Origin: Sycobia sp. Sy_11
Taxonomy: Eukaryota; Arthropoda; Insecta; Hymenoptera; Epichrysomallidae
Assembly: GCA_018907035.1 (NCBI GenBank)
Contig: JACCIC010000029.1
Coordinates: 2,187,001 to 2,251,000 of the forward strand
Length of the DNA: 64,000 nucleotides
Reading direction: 5' to 3'
Of this stretch, positions 1 through 12,272 are shown piece by piece. Position 1 is the stretch's first letter. Each line of letters starts with the position of its first letter. A program made the translations under genes and the position numbers. Below the pieces are notes generated by a model that saw only the letters and a program-made list of their open reading frames with translations, was not told the origin of the DNA and did not search any database.

Positions 1-347
1 TTTCACCGGCTCTGAATCGTCGAAACCATTTCTCTACGGTTCGAAGTGATATCGTGTCATCCCCTAAAACACCATTAATCTCATAGAACGTTTCTCTAAC
101 GGATTTGCCTTTGACGAAGGAAAACTTTAAAATAGCGCGAATTTCAGTGTTAGTGAACTCCGTGTTTACACATCTATAACTTTTGAACGCAATATCCAAA
201 CTAATCATGTATAGCGTCGTTTTGTACGTTATATCCAGACCCTTCAAATAATGTATAGTATTGCCAGATACGAGTTCTGTAACGCTTTCTACATAGCCGC
301 GAAATTCATAAGACAAAAGCGCGGAAGGGAGATATTTAACAACCTAA
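1..347 (-). mobile_element. mariner (type I), 5' end, cut by window edge
   Basis: The segment reads, on the minus strand, from a terminal repeat TTAGGTTGTTAAATATCTCC at 347 into the N-terminal helix-turn-helix region of a mariner transposase. It closely matches the element at 62690-63626, and its terminus matches that of 33349-34023. A TA target dinucleotide follows at 348-349. Several stops interrupt the frame, so it is a relic. The rest lies before the window. Confidence 0.85.
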
Positions 348-554
348 TATATTAAAAATAAAAATACAGAATATAAAAATCCCCCTCACAGATGCGAGCA
401 CTCTTCAGTAATTCGTTAGATAATATATATACTGATAATTTATGTTATAACCTAAATATAGCGATACATTACTTTTTTTATATAAAATCGTCGTACGGAA
501 AATGATGCAAGAGTACAAATATCAGCATTATTTTTCTAAAATACTTAATATAAA

Positions 555-2360
<1,806 letters not shown>

Positions 2361-2368
2361 AATATATA

Positions 2369-2370
<2 letters not shown>

Positions 2371-2415
<45 letters not shown>
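2371..2415. repeat. (AT)n microsatellite
   Basis: Alternating AT tract flanked by an inverted TATAGAATATA / TATATTCTATA pair, so the whole is a near-perfect palindrome about 60 bp upstream of a spectraplakin acceptor. Confidence 0.95.
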
Positions 2416-2416
<1 letters not shown>

Positions 2417-2476
2417 TATATATTCTTTTTTATCGGAAGCTATTGTTCTTTTAATAATTTTTTTAACACTTTTCAG

Positions 2477-2630
2477 ATAAGAGAACGTAGCATTCGGAGC
2501 GTGCCAATGGGTCAAATGAGAAATTCACGGACTTCATTAAGTGCTGGTACTTCAGATAGTCTCAGCGATAATGAAAGTCGAACTCCAGTGAGAAAAACAA
2601 GCACGTCATATCGAACTACTCTTACACCAG
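2477..2630 (+). CDS. shot: Spectraplakin (short stop) C-terminal exon a
   Basis: This is an internal coding exon. It follows a pyrimidine-rich tract ending in TTTTCAG and ends at a G|GTACAT donor. In the open frame starting ATA AGA GAA it encodes 51 codons rich in Ser, Arg and Thr (for example RNSRTSLSAGTSDSLSDNES) and leaves phase 1. Shot/MACF proteins end in an unstructured, basic Gly-Ser-Arg region after the GAS2 domain that binds microtubules. The GAS2 and spectrin-repeat exons must lie before the window. Codon use is ordinary and there are no stops, unlike the transposon relics around it. The frame continues without a break into the exon at 2882, which supports the splice call. The identity rests on recognising the family from the following exons. 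The exon start was chosen from the acceptor site and not from an ATG. Confidence 0.75.
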
Positions 2631-2881
2631 GTACATATCTGTCGTGTTATACAGAATTTATATTTTTATAATAATTACAAGTAGTCATCCAGTAATTGTA
2701 TACATTAAACTCTTTAAATGAGTTATGCAATTTTCAATGTAAATAATTAACTTAGAATTGTTAAATTTGATCATGCGTATTAACATTAAACATTAATAAT
2801 TAGCATTAACATTGACTATCTGAATTATTATTCATACAAAGAATGTAAAGCATACAATAATTACATGTAATGATAATACAG

Positions 2882-2995
2882 GAGGAAGCCGCCCCTCTAG
2901 TAGACCAGCTAGTCGACCAAATAGTCGTCCAGCATCGCGACAAGGCAGCAAACCATCTAGTCGTTATGGTTCAACACAATCTTTAGATAGTACTG
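2882..2995 (+). CDS. shot: Spectraplakin exon b, GSR repeats
   Basis: The exon starts after an ACAG acceptor and ends at a strong G|GTAAG donor. Phase 1 enters and phase 1 leaves. It encodes 38 residues of almost perfect short repeats (SRPSSRPASRPNSRPASRQG, then SKPSSRYGSTQSLDST). This is the classic Gly-Ser-Arg microtubule-lattice-binding segment of Shot, MACF1 and dystonin, and it is the strongest single piece of evidence for the gene. The positive charge from a regularly spaced Arg every three or four residues is what binds tubulin tails in this family, and Ser phosphorylation is expected to weaken that binding. The intron before it is 251 bp; the intron after it is 7.9 kb and full of mobile elements. 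Confidence 0.88.
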
Positions 2996-3654
2996 GTAAG
3001 CTATTTACATTTAATTATTTTATTATTCATTATTTGTTTGTATCTACGTAAATATTGAGTTATTTACTCTAAAATAACTGTCAACACGTCAAGGATGGCC
3101 GATGTTTAATATTTTTCTCATTCAAAATGTAATTTTTTACAGGAATTCAATAAAATAAGCACTTAAGTATAAATATAAATCATTCAATAGTTTATAGTAT
3201 GAACCACTCCAAAAACAAATTTTATTTATGTTCTGTACGAACGTTTCAGCCACTTTATACGTTTGACCCCTCTTAAGGAGTTAGTGAAAATAATTTATTG
3301 TATAATTATATCAAAAATTTAATTAATATAAGATCGAAACCAACAATTAATATTGCAGATAAATTATTATAGATCTAAATTATTAATAGTTTACAGAACT
3401 AACTATTAGCTAGTTACGAAATGAACAGAGCATTACGGTAATATATAATATAAATACGCTGAAATTTTATATTTGATTAGAACCGGACAATTCGAACACA
3501 CACTGAAGAGAATTGTATAGCGCAATTCGCTTACCCCTTTTTTACAACGTTTTAACATTGTTAAAAATTTGATAATAATTAATTGATAATGAAAATCCTA
3601 TTCCTATATTGAAATTCATAAATATTTTTATAGGTCTTACAGTCTTCGTACAAT

Positions 3655-4470
3655 AATATACTATACAGTACGACCGTCCTTATTTATAATCACCCGCGTA
3701 GAATCTGAAATGGCAATTACTATTAAAAAATAAAATAAACATTCAATTCAATTAAAACTTCAAAATAAAAATAAAATAATCTATCTTTTATGTTAGTAAA
3801 GGATAACTTGACTGCACCTATCTCCTTAAATTTATTTATCCCTTTAATGTCCCGATGTTTTAAACCTCTCCGGTTTATCTTGAAAGATTAAACTAAGAAA
3901 AAATCTAGCATGCTACTATATACCCCATCTTCACCTCACTAAATTAATTTATATAATATTTATTGAAACTCCACTCCTCTTGATTTTCAATGAAAAATAA
4001 AATTTTATTTCAATACATAATTTTATTTGAATAAAGAATTTTAAGTATCGTCCAATTTACTCGACTCTAACATTAAATTTACATTATTTCGATTTTTCAA
4101 AATATAAATACTTAGAATAGTTCCTCTTTTATATATACGTTGAGTATCTTATTCTAAATTATTTATATTTTCAAAATCGAAAGCATGTAATAAATCGAAA
4201 ATATGTTCCTTTAGCCCAGATGTACCTTTCGTACTTCGAAAAATATACTAATGTTCGTATATTCTTTGTTTTAAATATCTATCTGTTCGTCCAATATAAT
4301 ATGTGTCACATCTTTGTCATTACAATTGTTAAATAATTTTCTTATGTTATTATTATTTTTGAATATTTTGTTTTATAAAAGTATTCTTCATTCTTTCTGA
4401 TAAACCTTTTATAAATGCAACACTACGATTTTATTATTATTATTTTTATTTTCTATACTATTTCTTATCT
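3655..4470 (-). mobile_element. Penelope-like element, GIY-YIG end, decayed
   Basis: Read on the minus strand, the region shows the end of a PLE polyprotein. Near 4430-4380 the frame resembles the GLSER linker of the copy at 59.9 kb. Near 4300-4255 it gives a GIY-YIG-type segment YYIGRTDRYLKQ. The conserved C-terminus and tail follow, then a hammerhead-like motif near 3890-3849, and finally a degenerate terminal block near 3690. Many stops and indels are present. PLEs are retroelements with a telomerase-like RT and usually a GIY-YIG nuclease. It sits in a spectraplakin intron in antisense orientation, and faces the plus-strand fragment at 4500. Confidence 0.7.
3849..3890 (-). ncRNA. Hammerhead-like motif of PLE, decayed
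   Basis: Read on the minus strand it runs TTCAAGATAAACC ... TTTAAAACATCGGGAC. It is collinear with 4679-4717 but has lost the GAAA guanine and the closing stem is imperfect. It is probably inactive. Confidence 0.3.
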
Positions 4471-4607
4471 ATTATTATAAATCTAAACACTTATCATTCT
4501 TTATTAATATAAAATTATGATTAAAATAAAATTTTCTTTTACATTGAAAATGAAGCGGGGTGGGGGTTCTATAATATTCTATAAATTAATTTAGTGGGGA
4601 TGGGAAT

Positions 4608-4610
<3 letters not shown>

Positions 4611-4659
<49 letters not shown>
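4611..4659. repeat. (AT)n microsatellite inside PLE tail
   Basis: About 24 AT units at the place where other PLE tails carry a short TATATATAGA; the expansion seems to have started from that native sequence. Confidence 0.9.
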
Positions 4660-4661
<2 letters not shown>

Positions 4662-4678
4662 CATGTAGAGTTAGTTTA

Positions 4679-4717
4679 GTCCTTCAAGATGAACTTCAAT
4701 GATTCGAAATGTCGGAC
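4679..4717 (+). ncRNA. Hammerhead-like motif of PLE, divergent
   Basis: GTCC at the left and GGAC at the right can pair. Between them lie TTCAAGATGAAC, then TTCGAAATGTC. The GAAA box is present, but the CUGAUGA box is replaced by a related sequence, so cleavage activity is doubtful. The position in the PLE tail matches the clear motif at 60433. Confidence 0.4.
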
Positions 4718-5877
4718 ATTTAAGGTTAAGTTAAATTGAAGATAGTGGGGGTAATGATGTTGTTCTTTACTCACATAGAATATAGATTATTTTATATTTA
4801 ATTTTTAATTAAATGTCCTTTTTATTTTAATTTTTAGTAGTAAATTCTATTTCAGATTCTTCGAGGGTTATCATAAACAAGTACAGTCTGACTGTCATTA
4901 TATTATACAGTATATTATTATATAAAGACTGTGAGACCAATAGTTATTCATTTAATTATAATAATTCTTCTTATATGAAATAAATATAGAAAAGAATTAA
5001 TAACAGTATGAAATTTTATATTCTAAAAATATTAAACGCATTATCTGCATTGGAAGCGTCGACAAACGTATTATGAAAAAGATAACGTTCTTAATAACAA
5101 ACTTGATTGGTCGGAAAAAAGTAGTAGGAAATTCGTGGTGGTTAAATCGATGAAGTACAAAAAGGGGTAGAGCGAGGACTCATAGCGGTATTTGATTGAA
5201 AAAAATAATGGAGATAAAGATGTATTTCATTGTTGGAAAACAATAGGAGTTTTCAAGGTCATGAGGCGAAAAAATAGAAAAAATTCTACTTATTCATAGA
5301 AATATGTTCGATAATTTATTACGAATCTCACAGGTTTTGCATATCATTTTTTAATAGTTTATAAATTTATATCATATATCATATACTGGAGTCCTCAGAA
5401 ATTTTGAAAAACGTCTTATTTATATCTTTGTCTTTGTGTAAAGGTTCATTACAATCTGGGAATCTAATCAATCAGTAGGAAATTTCTTTGAGGCACTGTT
5501 ATCTTTTCCTTAAAGACCGTTTCAAAAAGAACATTTTAGATCTTATAAAAGTTACTGTAAATTACTCTTATAGTATATCCCTCTATAAGTAATATTTTCC
5601 ACAGTTTGCCTACGTACGAGAAAAAATTATATATTAGACTGAATCGTTTGCTTATGCTGTTGCATTGTAATTAAAATAGCTGACCCAAACTTGATATTGA
5701 AGAAATAATTATTATTTACGGATAGAATAAAGTGAAGTCTTTATTTTACATTTATCGTTAAGACTATACAGGGAGATTTTTTTTTCATATCATACTAATT
5801 CATAAAAAAATGCGTGTTTCTGTTTCTTATACGATCAAGAAAAAACTATTGAACTCATTGTTTTAAAATTCGAAATA

Positions 5878-6843
5878 TTAGGTGTACAACTTTGCTTCTG
5901 CCGTTTTTTCCGAATTTCGAGGCTTTATTGTAAAAAACTGGTTATAGATGTATAATTCAAGGTATTATCCATGGCTGGTCACTGCTTTCTCCCTTCTTTC
6001 GGACAGCATATGAATCTCGCGTTGAAAAAACTGGTCAGCTTTTTAAGTGATCCAGGAATCGATTCAATTTTTTACTTCTTCATAAGTTCGAAAGTGCTGG
6101 TGAACCAGGCGGTATACCATTAAATGATAGTCTGAGGGAGCAACCTCTAGAGAATATGGCGAGTGAGGTAGAATTTCAATTTCAACGATTCTAAGTATGT
6201 CTTGACCATTTACACAATATGGGTACATTCTGTCCTGCTGTAAAATCACTTTTTCATATCTATCGTTGTATTGTGGCCGCTCATCTTTCAATGCTCCGTT
6301 CAAACGCATTAATTGCGTGCGATAACGATCGCCTCTGATTGTTTCAGTCGCTTTGAATAACTCATAATACACTACACCAAGCTGCCCCCACCAATTACTG
6401 AGCAGGATCCTGGAACCATGAATATTCGGTTTGGCCGTCGACCTGGAAGCATGGCCGGGATATCCCCATGATTTTCTACGCTTGGAATTATCATAATGAA
6501 CCCATTTTTCATCGCCAGTCAAATGCGATGCAAAAATCCCTTCCATCCTTGCCTTGCCAGAAGCTGTTCACAAGCAAACAAATGCCCTTGTACATCAGTC
6601 GGCTTCAACTTGTACGGCACTCAATTTTCTTGTTTGTTAATTGTTCCCACGACTTTCATGGAATTTTGAAATGGCTTGTTGCGTAACTTCCAATGATCTT
6701 GCCAATTTTTGTTAAGTTTGACACGAGTCTATACACCTAATACCTATACCTAAGCTTATTGTATGACATCTATGATCTATTTATTTCGACTACCACTTAC
6801 TGCTACAAGTATCTATTGCAAAACGGTGGAAGCAAAGTTGTAA
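5878..6843 (-). mobile_element. mariner (type II) relic in the dispersed repeat
   Basis: The left terminal repeat TTAGGTGTACAACTTTGC follows a TA. The right side ends in GGAAGCAAAGTTGT, its inverse, with the last bases lost. The minus-strand frame 6546-6064 keeps the first catalytic region (TGDEKWVHYDNSKRRKSWGY) and the third (APSDYHL), but HDNARPH is altered (QQDRMYPYCV), so the second Asp region is damaged. The N-terminal part is strongly decayed and the C-terminus is frameshifted. It is a dead copy. Confidence 0.85.
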
Positions 6844-7236
6844 AAATCATTTTACTTTCATCAATAAATTATGAGCGCATGCATTATAAGTAGTGTGTTA
6901 GAATTTGGTGAGGATACGAAATCGAGTTCGGCGTCGACTCCATATGTCGTGCGCGTAGTAAAATAGTATCGTGCACGTACGCAGTTAACGGCCTTAGAGG
7001 TTAGTTCCATCAGTGGCTAGTAGGTGACATATTGAATTATGTAGATATCAACTCAAGATAGTGGACTTAAACTGATAATACTAGGTCAGGTCATTTGGAC
7101 ATATTCGAATTTGAGATTAGTATCCTAAAAAAGATGTGATTTTAGTAGGTATTATACTTTTATACTTTTTGTTCTTCAGCTTAACCTGACATCACCCACA
7201 CGTTGGATTTTTATTTTACATTTTTTTTATGTGGGA

Positions 7237-7238
<2 letters not shown>

Positions 7239-7294
<56 letters not shown>
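7239..7294 (+). repeat. (CT)n microsatellite
   Basis: Terminal tract of the dispersed repeat copy 1; nearly pure. Confidence 0.95.
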
Positions 7295-7305
<11 letters not shown>

Positions 7306-7456
7306 ATTCATTTCAAAATTATATTTTTATTTTTATACGTCATATTATATTCGAAGTGTCATTAGCTATATTTTCTTCAGATTAAACAACAAAAATTATG
7401 CTAAAATAAGAAGTTACTTTACCAACAACCCCGAAACTTTGTATGTATAATATGTA

Positions 7457-7460
<4 letters not shown>

Positions 7461-7503
<43 letters not shown>
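7461..7503. repeat. (TA)n microsatellite
   Basis: Pure TA tract; the Tyr-Ile open frames over it are artefacts. Confidence 0.95.
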
Positions 7504-7505
<2 letters not shown>

Positions 7506-7642
7506 TCGCTTCGGCATAAAAAGGCGATATTTAAGCGACTGCTTAAAAAATGTGCTATTCGCAAACCATTATTTTGCTTTAATTTCAATTGGCACTACTA
7601 ACTTAAATATTAACGGTATTTAATTTAAAATACGAAAATATA

Positions 7643-7643
<1 letters not shown>

Positions 7644-7693
<50 letters not shown>
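7644..7693. repeat. (TA)n microsatellite next to minisatellite
   Basis: Pure TA tract directly abutting the 60-bp minisatellite, as a TA tract also does at 45.3 kb. Confidence 0.95.
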
Positions 7694-7694
<1 letters not shown>

Positions 7695-7695
<1 letters not shown>

Positions 7696-7930
7696 TAACC
7701 TTGTGTCTTAGAACGACATCTACGGCGAGTATCGTATTTAGTCTGTAGGAAACAATGTTCAGTTGTCTTGGAATAACTTCTACAGGGGTTATCATGTCTA
7801 GTTGGTAGCAAACGATATTCAGGTATGGCGAGACGACTTCTACGAGGAGTTTCGTGTTTGAGCGATAGAAGTCGATATCCAAGTATGACGTGACGATTTC
7901 TACGGGATAGTTCCACATTCTATTATCCGA
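7695..7930 (-). repeat. 60-bp minisatellite, locus 1 (about 4 units)
   Basis: Diverged direct units of about 60 bp share ACGACTTCTACGGGGAGT, TCGTGTTTG and GATATCCAGGTAT. On the minus strand the frame stays open through all units and gives a 20-residue period (HETPRRSRLAIPEYRLLP is one unit). The same unit occurs at 45360-45930. No known protein was recognised. The open frame may simply reflect a repeat length divisible by three. Confidence 0.75.
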
Positions 7931-8368
7931 ACAGCAAACTCTGTAGAAGTAGTTCTGGAACACTTAGGCATTGTATTCTACATCTCCAATATGAAACTCT
8001 ATATAGCAGTCATTCCAAAACATTTTATATTGTCCCAATATAAAGCTCGGCATTGTACAGTGATTCACAGTGGCCAAAGATGGGGCTTCATCGCCAAAAG
8101 TCGAAGTAAATTGATCGATGCTCTCTTGTCTTGATAAGCCACGTCAAAAGTCATAAAAAAATCATCGTACTAAAATTTGTACGAGTTAGTTCGATATTTT
8201 CGCTGATACAACATTTTCAAGTTGCTGTAGATAAAATAAGTTATACTTAAATGACCAAACGTTCTGAAGAAGGTTATGGTTAAAAAGGTCAAACTTTCAA
8301 TTAGACGCATCAAATTGCGCTTGCAAACACTTGGTAACTCTAGGCTCAAAATATAAATATCAACCCTC

Positions 8369-8372
<4 letters not shown>

Positions 8373-8404
<32 letters not shown>
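8373..8404. repeat. (TA)n microsatellite
   Basis: Short pure TA tract. Confidence 0.9.
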
Positions 8405-8409
<5 letters not shown>

Positions 8410-8498
8410 CATATATAGATTTATACATAGAGTACTTTTTACATAAATATTATGGAACTGTTTCAGAAATTGGTGAAATTACACAAAATTAAAAAAAA

Positions 8499-8590
8499 AA
8501 AAATTTGATGCCTATTTGTCCAAACCATAAAACTTTTATGAATTTCGATGCGCTGATCATGAATCCGACGTCCGTTGCTTTTTGCCATTA
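8499..8590 (+). repeat. Second dispersed repeat, copy 1
   Basis: Shares GATGCCTATTT, AACTTTTATGAATTTCGATG and CTGATCATGAATCCGA in the same order with 9331-9420. It is non-coding and of unknown class. Confidence 0.65.
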
Positions 8591-8725
8591 TTTCTTTTCT
8601 TCAAAATAAAAAAAAACATAGCCTGTATCACTTCTGATGTTAAAATAATGTATTAAAACAAAAGCATAATTTGTCATCACAAATTATGTTCAGTATGATT
8701 TGGCATACAAAACCATTTTCTAAAA

Positions 8726-8734
<9 letters not shown>

Positions 8735-8788
<54 letters not shown>

Positions 8789-9205
8789 GGGATTTTCGTA
8801 CATAAGAGAAAATAAAAAATTTACAAAAATCAAAATATATCCATAAGCTTTGAAAGTATTCTCAGATTAGCCTGAAGAACAAAAAAAAATAATACCGACT
8901 AACGTCACACCTTCTTTAAGATGCAAATCCCAAAGTTGGATAGGACCGTTTCACTGAACTAGCCTGGTATAAATACTTTAAGCGGACTTCTTTGAGTTAA
9001 TGTTTGTAATTCAAGACGTCACCTAATGGCCGCTGGTGGAACTGACTGCTAAGAGTGTTAACTTAGTTTATTGATCAAAGTAACATGATTTTCAATAAAA
9101 AAACATAGCCTATATCCTTCCGAACATAATATAGAATCTATATGTCAAATTTCAGAACAATCGGTTCAGTAGTATTTTTATAAATTAGTATGATAAGATA
9201 TAAAG
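8735..9205 (-). repeat. Dispersed AT/CT-bounded repeat, copy 2
   Basis: This is the reverse complement of the copy at 44655-45140 over nearly its whole length. In its own orientation it starts at the TA tract (9209-9272), reads through the AACCGATTGTTCTGAAATTT block and ends in (CT)n, seen here as (GA)n at 8737-8785. It is intact in the middle, where copy 1 is interrupted. Confidence 0.75.
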
Positions 9206-9207
9206 TA

Positions 9208-9208
<1 letters not shown>

Positions 9209-9272
<64 letters not shown>
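9209..9272. repeat. (TA)n microsatellite
   Basis: Pure TA tract of about 32 units at the head of dispersed repeat copy 2. Confidence 0.95.
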
Positions 9273-9273
<1 letters not shown>

Positions 9274-9330
9274 TTGTATCCTTCATTTTGACTTCGCTCG
9301 AGATAATAACGCAGGTTTACAAAATAAATA

Positions 9331-9420
9331 AAGTTGATGCCTATTTTACCAGACCATATAACTTTTATGAATTTCGATGCACTGATCATGAATCCGAGGT
9401 GCGTTGATCTTCATCGCGTC
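9331..9420 (+). repeat. Second dispersed repeat, copy 2
   Basis: Collinear with 8499-8590 (see there) with point differences; it lies on the far side of the same AT tract. Confidence 0.65.
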
Positions 9421-10294
9421 AGGTTCAAGGTCATTTGAAGGTCAAACGTGTTTAATACAACGGAATTTTAAATTTAATTACGGATTTGGAAAGAGCGCTA
9501 AATTTTACGTTCAAATACATATTCTTGGTTTTTTCCAACGTGACTAAAGGACACCTGGAGCCTAAACAAATGACAGATAGATAAAATTTGCTTTTAATTC
9601 ATATGGACTTATTTTTGACACGTCCTATGGACTTCTATCGTATACTATCGTATATGTATCTTTGTATCTTGAATGCAAACCTGGAATAGATTTGACCCCA
9701 TCGAGTTCGAGTTAAATCATTTCAAGGTTAATTCACTCATTTCGTAAAAAAACAAATATAATCCTAGCCGTTGAACACTCGAGCTCTGCAACTCTGCGTG
9801 ATAATAACCCTCGATTCTCAACCCCCTATCTCCACATTTTGCTTTTCTCAACTCCCGAGACCAGTAACCTGCAACTTTACAACCCCCAACCTTCACGTCC
9901 TAATTTCCTCAACTCCAGAGACCGGTAACCCGCAACTCTATAAGGTGCGACCTTAACACTCTTGAAATCGAATCGAAATTTAATCGAAATAACTTTCCAA
10001 AGTCAGTTAGAGCTCATAAAAATCTCGTGAATATGCAATATTTAATTGATAAATTTAATTAGGGGCTATATAAATGGAAAATCTCCATGAATGTAAAAGT
10101 GGTCACAATCATTTTGGGTCAACAATCTGGTTTTATGAACTAAGCATATTTTCTATGTGAATGGAACAATAGAGCTCGTGATTAGTATTATGTAGAGAAG
10201 TGGGCAGCAAGGAATAGTTTTGTTCTAGGGCACAAAAATATCAAATACAATAAGTTGGTTAATCAGATAATATAATACTGCCCCCTCTTCATAT

Positions 10295-10566
10295 AAATTT
10301 AGGTTTGATTAAGCAGCTAGTAAAAGCTTTAAAGAAAAAAGATAGTGCAATCTTTGAATATCTCTTCATGAAATTTCAAAAGTTATCCGAAGCAAAAATC
10401 AATGAGGGAATTTTTGTATGGACCACAAATAAGAGAACTTATAATGTTAGAGGGTGAACGACAAGCATGGTAGAGCTTTTTTGATATTTGTGCGAAAGTT
10501 TTAGGCAACAATGGAGATCCAAATTATGAAGTTATCGACTTTGTCGTAAACTACAAAACTGTTCAA
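10295..10566 (+). pseudogene. Relic of a repetitive insect ORF (unknown function)
   Basis: The frame begins near GGTTTGATTAAGCAG and reads LIKQLVKALKKKDS, then KFQKLSEAKINEGIF. It resembles a family of uncharacterised insect proteins (pattern L-x-K-A-L-K-K followed by K-F-P-x-x-S-E-A-K-x-x-E-G) that occur in many copies in some genomes and are probably carried by transposons. A frameshift and an in-frame stop (tag near 10471) break it after about 60 codons. The function is not known. Confidence 0.4.
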
Positions 10567-10622
10567 TGTAACTACGAAATTTAGCGTTAGCGACTTTGTC
10601 GTAAACTACAAAACTGTTCAAT
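10534..10622 (+). repeat. Direct repeat, 33-bp unit at 55-bp spacing
   Basis: CGACTTTGTCGTAAACTACA with AAACTGTTCAAT occurs twice without mismatch in the shared core, separated by 22 bp. It overlaps the end of the relic above and looks like a recent local duplication. Confidence 0.85.
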
Positions 10623-10913
10623 TCACTTAGATAAACCTACCACTATGTAGCTAGTTAAAAATATCATTTAAAAAAAGTTATTTAGCTCTACTTGGTAACT
10701 TCACCGCGCAGAGTAATCGTATCTTGTCATTAATGTTACTTTATTTTCTCTATTCTAAATGTTTACATAAGTAAAAAAGAGCCTTCCAAAGATCATCAAG
10801 GAAGAAGTTTTATTTAAGGTTTCATTACAAATGAAAATTAACATTAATTTTAATTATGCATTCGGAAATAATTTATAAGTATCCTTTTGATGATAAAAAG
10901 TTTTATTTCTTAG

Positions 10914-11094
10914 ATGATATCAACACATCCAGTCGCATTCCACGAAGAACTGGTGTGAGCGGAAGTTCATTAATATCTAGTCGACGGAACAGTGTATCTA
11001 GTAAAAGAATTGGCATTTCAACTGTTAGTGATTCTAATACTTGCTCTCGAACTCTTACTAGTCAACTTAGTTCGACTAGTGGATCATTATCAAG
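10914..11094 (+). CDS. shot: Spectraplakin exon c with SRIP (EB1-binding) motif
   Basis: The acceptor is TTTATTTCTTAG and the donor is AG|GTTTGT. The exon is 181 bp, enters in phase 1 (completing a GAT Asp codon) and leaves in phase 2. The product reads DDINTSSRIPRRTGVSG followed by Ser/Thr-rich sequence. The SRIP tetrapeptide flanked by Arg fits the S-x-I-P motif by which spectraplakins bind EB1 at growing microtubule plus ends. The open frame also runs 60 bp upstream through the acceptor, but that part (from the ATG at 10856) is intron-like and AT-rich. There are no stops or frameshifts, in contrast with the relics on both sides. Confidence 0.82.
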
Positions 11095-11504
11095 GTTTGT
11101 ATTATATATTCGAAATATCTCGAAACAAATTCAAACCATTTATAATAAAAATGATTTAGCATTACTATTGTTTTAATCAATTTAATTATTTTATTATATT
11201 TTATTTATATTTTGTGCTTCTGTGCGATTTACCTGACGTTGGAACTTAATAGCACACATGTAGAATATATTTATAATTAAAAAGCACTTATATTTGCATT
11301 CAAATGTAAATTTTATTTATAATAGTATCCTATATACTCGGATATATCTTCATTTTTAAATATCTTTTTTAAGCTATGTAACATTTAAAGTAATGCATAC
11401 CTAATATGTGCATACGCACTTGATGATTCAAATGTCAACTGTGCCCGAGTGCTACGATAAAAGAAAATCTGGTTAGGCTGTTATTACGCTCTTTTCCATA
11501 AGTA

Positions 11505-12015
11505 TTAATCATCAGTAATTGGTGGGACCAGCTGAGCGTAGTCTATTATGAGTTATTCAAACCGAGTGAAACAATCACAGGCGATCTTTATTGAACGTAG
11601 CTAATGCGTTTGAGCGATGTATTGAAAGACAAACGGCCGAAATACAACGATAGACATGAAAAAGTGATTTTACAGCAGAACAGAATGTACCCATGTTGCA
11701 TAAGTGATCAAGGCATACTTGGAATCGTTGAAATGAAAATTCTACCTCATCCACCATATTTTCTAGATGTTGTTTCCTCAGACTACCACTTGTTTAGATC
11801 AATGGCACATTGCCTGGCTTAATAGCACTTCCGGTCTTATGAAGAAGTAAAAAATTAGATCGACTTCTGGATCGCTTAAAAAGATGACCAGTTTTTTCAA
11901 CGCGAAATTCATATGCTGCTCGAAAGATGGGAGAAAGCAGTGACCAGAAATGGATAGTACCTTCAAATATCTTAAGATTCGGAAAAAAACGACGGAAGCA
12001 AAGTTGTATACCTAA
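11505..12015 (+). mobile_element. mariner (type II), 3' half
   Basis: It starts inside the region between the first and second catalytic residues (TAATTGGTGGGACCAGCTGA, the N-W-W-D-Q-L block) and reaches the right terminal repeat GCAAAGTTGTATACCTAA, followed by TA at 12016. The open frame 11604-11822 shows SSDYHLFRSMAH, the third catalytic Asp region. The HDNARPH block is replaced by NRMYPCC, the same kind of change as in 5878-6843, so both descend from one already defective lineage. The 5' half is missing. Confidence 0.8.
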
Positions 12016-12212
12016 TATTATAGTAGCTGGGCGAGTGTTATTATCTATCAAAAAATAAATTTTTTTTAGTATCTACGTCTAATGCTGCCAACATCTAAAA
12101 TGACATTAGAAAACTGTAATATTTCGCTTTTTAATTGGACAAATCCTTCAAGTAGTGTAATAGTCAACTAGTCTATTAGTCGTAAACTATAGCTTACGAA
12201 TTGTTTGGAAAT

Positions 12213-12218
<6 letters not shown>

Positions 12219-12270
<52 letters not shown>

Positions 12271-12272
12271 TC
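12219..12272 (+). repeat. (CT)n microsatellite
   Basis: Near-pure CT tract; one CCC interruption toward the end. Confidence 0.95.

Larger units (their letters stand above)
4500..4965 (+). mobile_element. Penelope-like element tail, plus strand
   Basis: This is the 3' tail of a second PLE copy of the same subfamily as 3655-4470. Both share a TTCATTGAAAAT / ACATTGAAAAT block, an AATTAATTTAGTG block, the TTCAAGAT form of the hammerhead-like motif, and the terminal GTCTGACTGTCATTAT block (near 4886-4900). Here an (AT)n tract has expanded between tail and motif. No coding part is left. The two copies form an inverted pair meeting near 4490. Confidence 0.65.
5790..7303 (+). repeat. Dispersed AT/CT-bounded repeat, copy 1 (split)
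   Basis: The parts at 5790-5877 and 6843-7303 align in order with 44655-45140 and with the reverse complement of 8735-9205. Shared landmarks are CATACTAATT at the start, GCGTGTTTCTGTTT, TTCATCAATAAATTA, GTTCTTCAG near the end, and a terminal (CT)n tract (7240-7303). A mariner lies between the two parts. No coding capacity is seen. The class is unknown; the start resembles sequence common in non-autonomous Helitron-like repeats of insects, but I cannot confirm that. Confidence 0.7.

Noticed and set aside
7203..7450. Ser-Leu frames at 7.2 kb and similar ones at 35.3 and 45.1 kb
   Set aside because: Translated (CT)n tracts, not signal peptides or membrane proteins.
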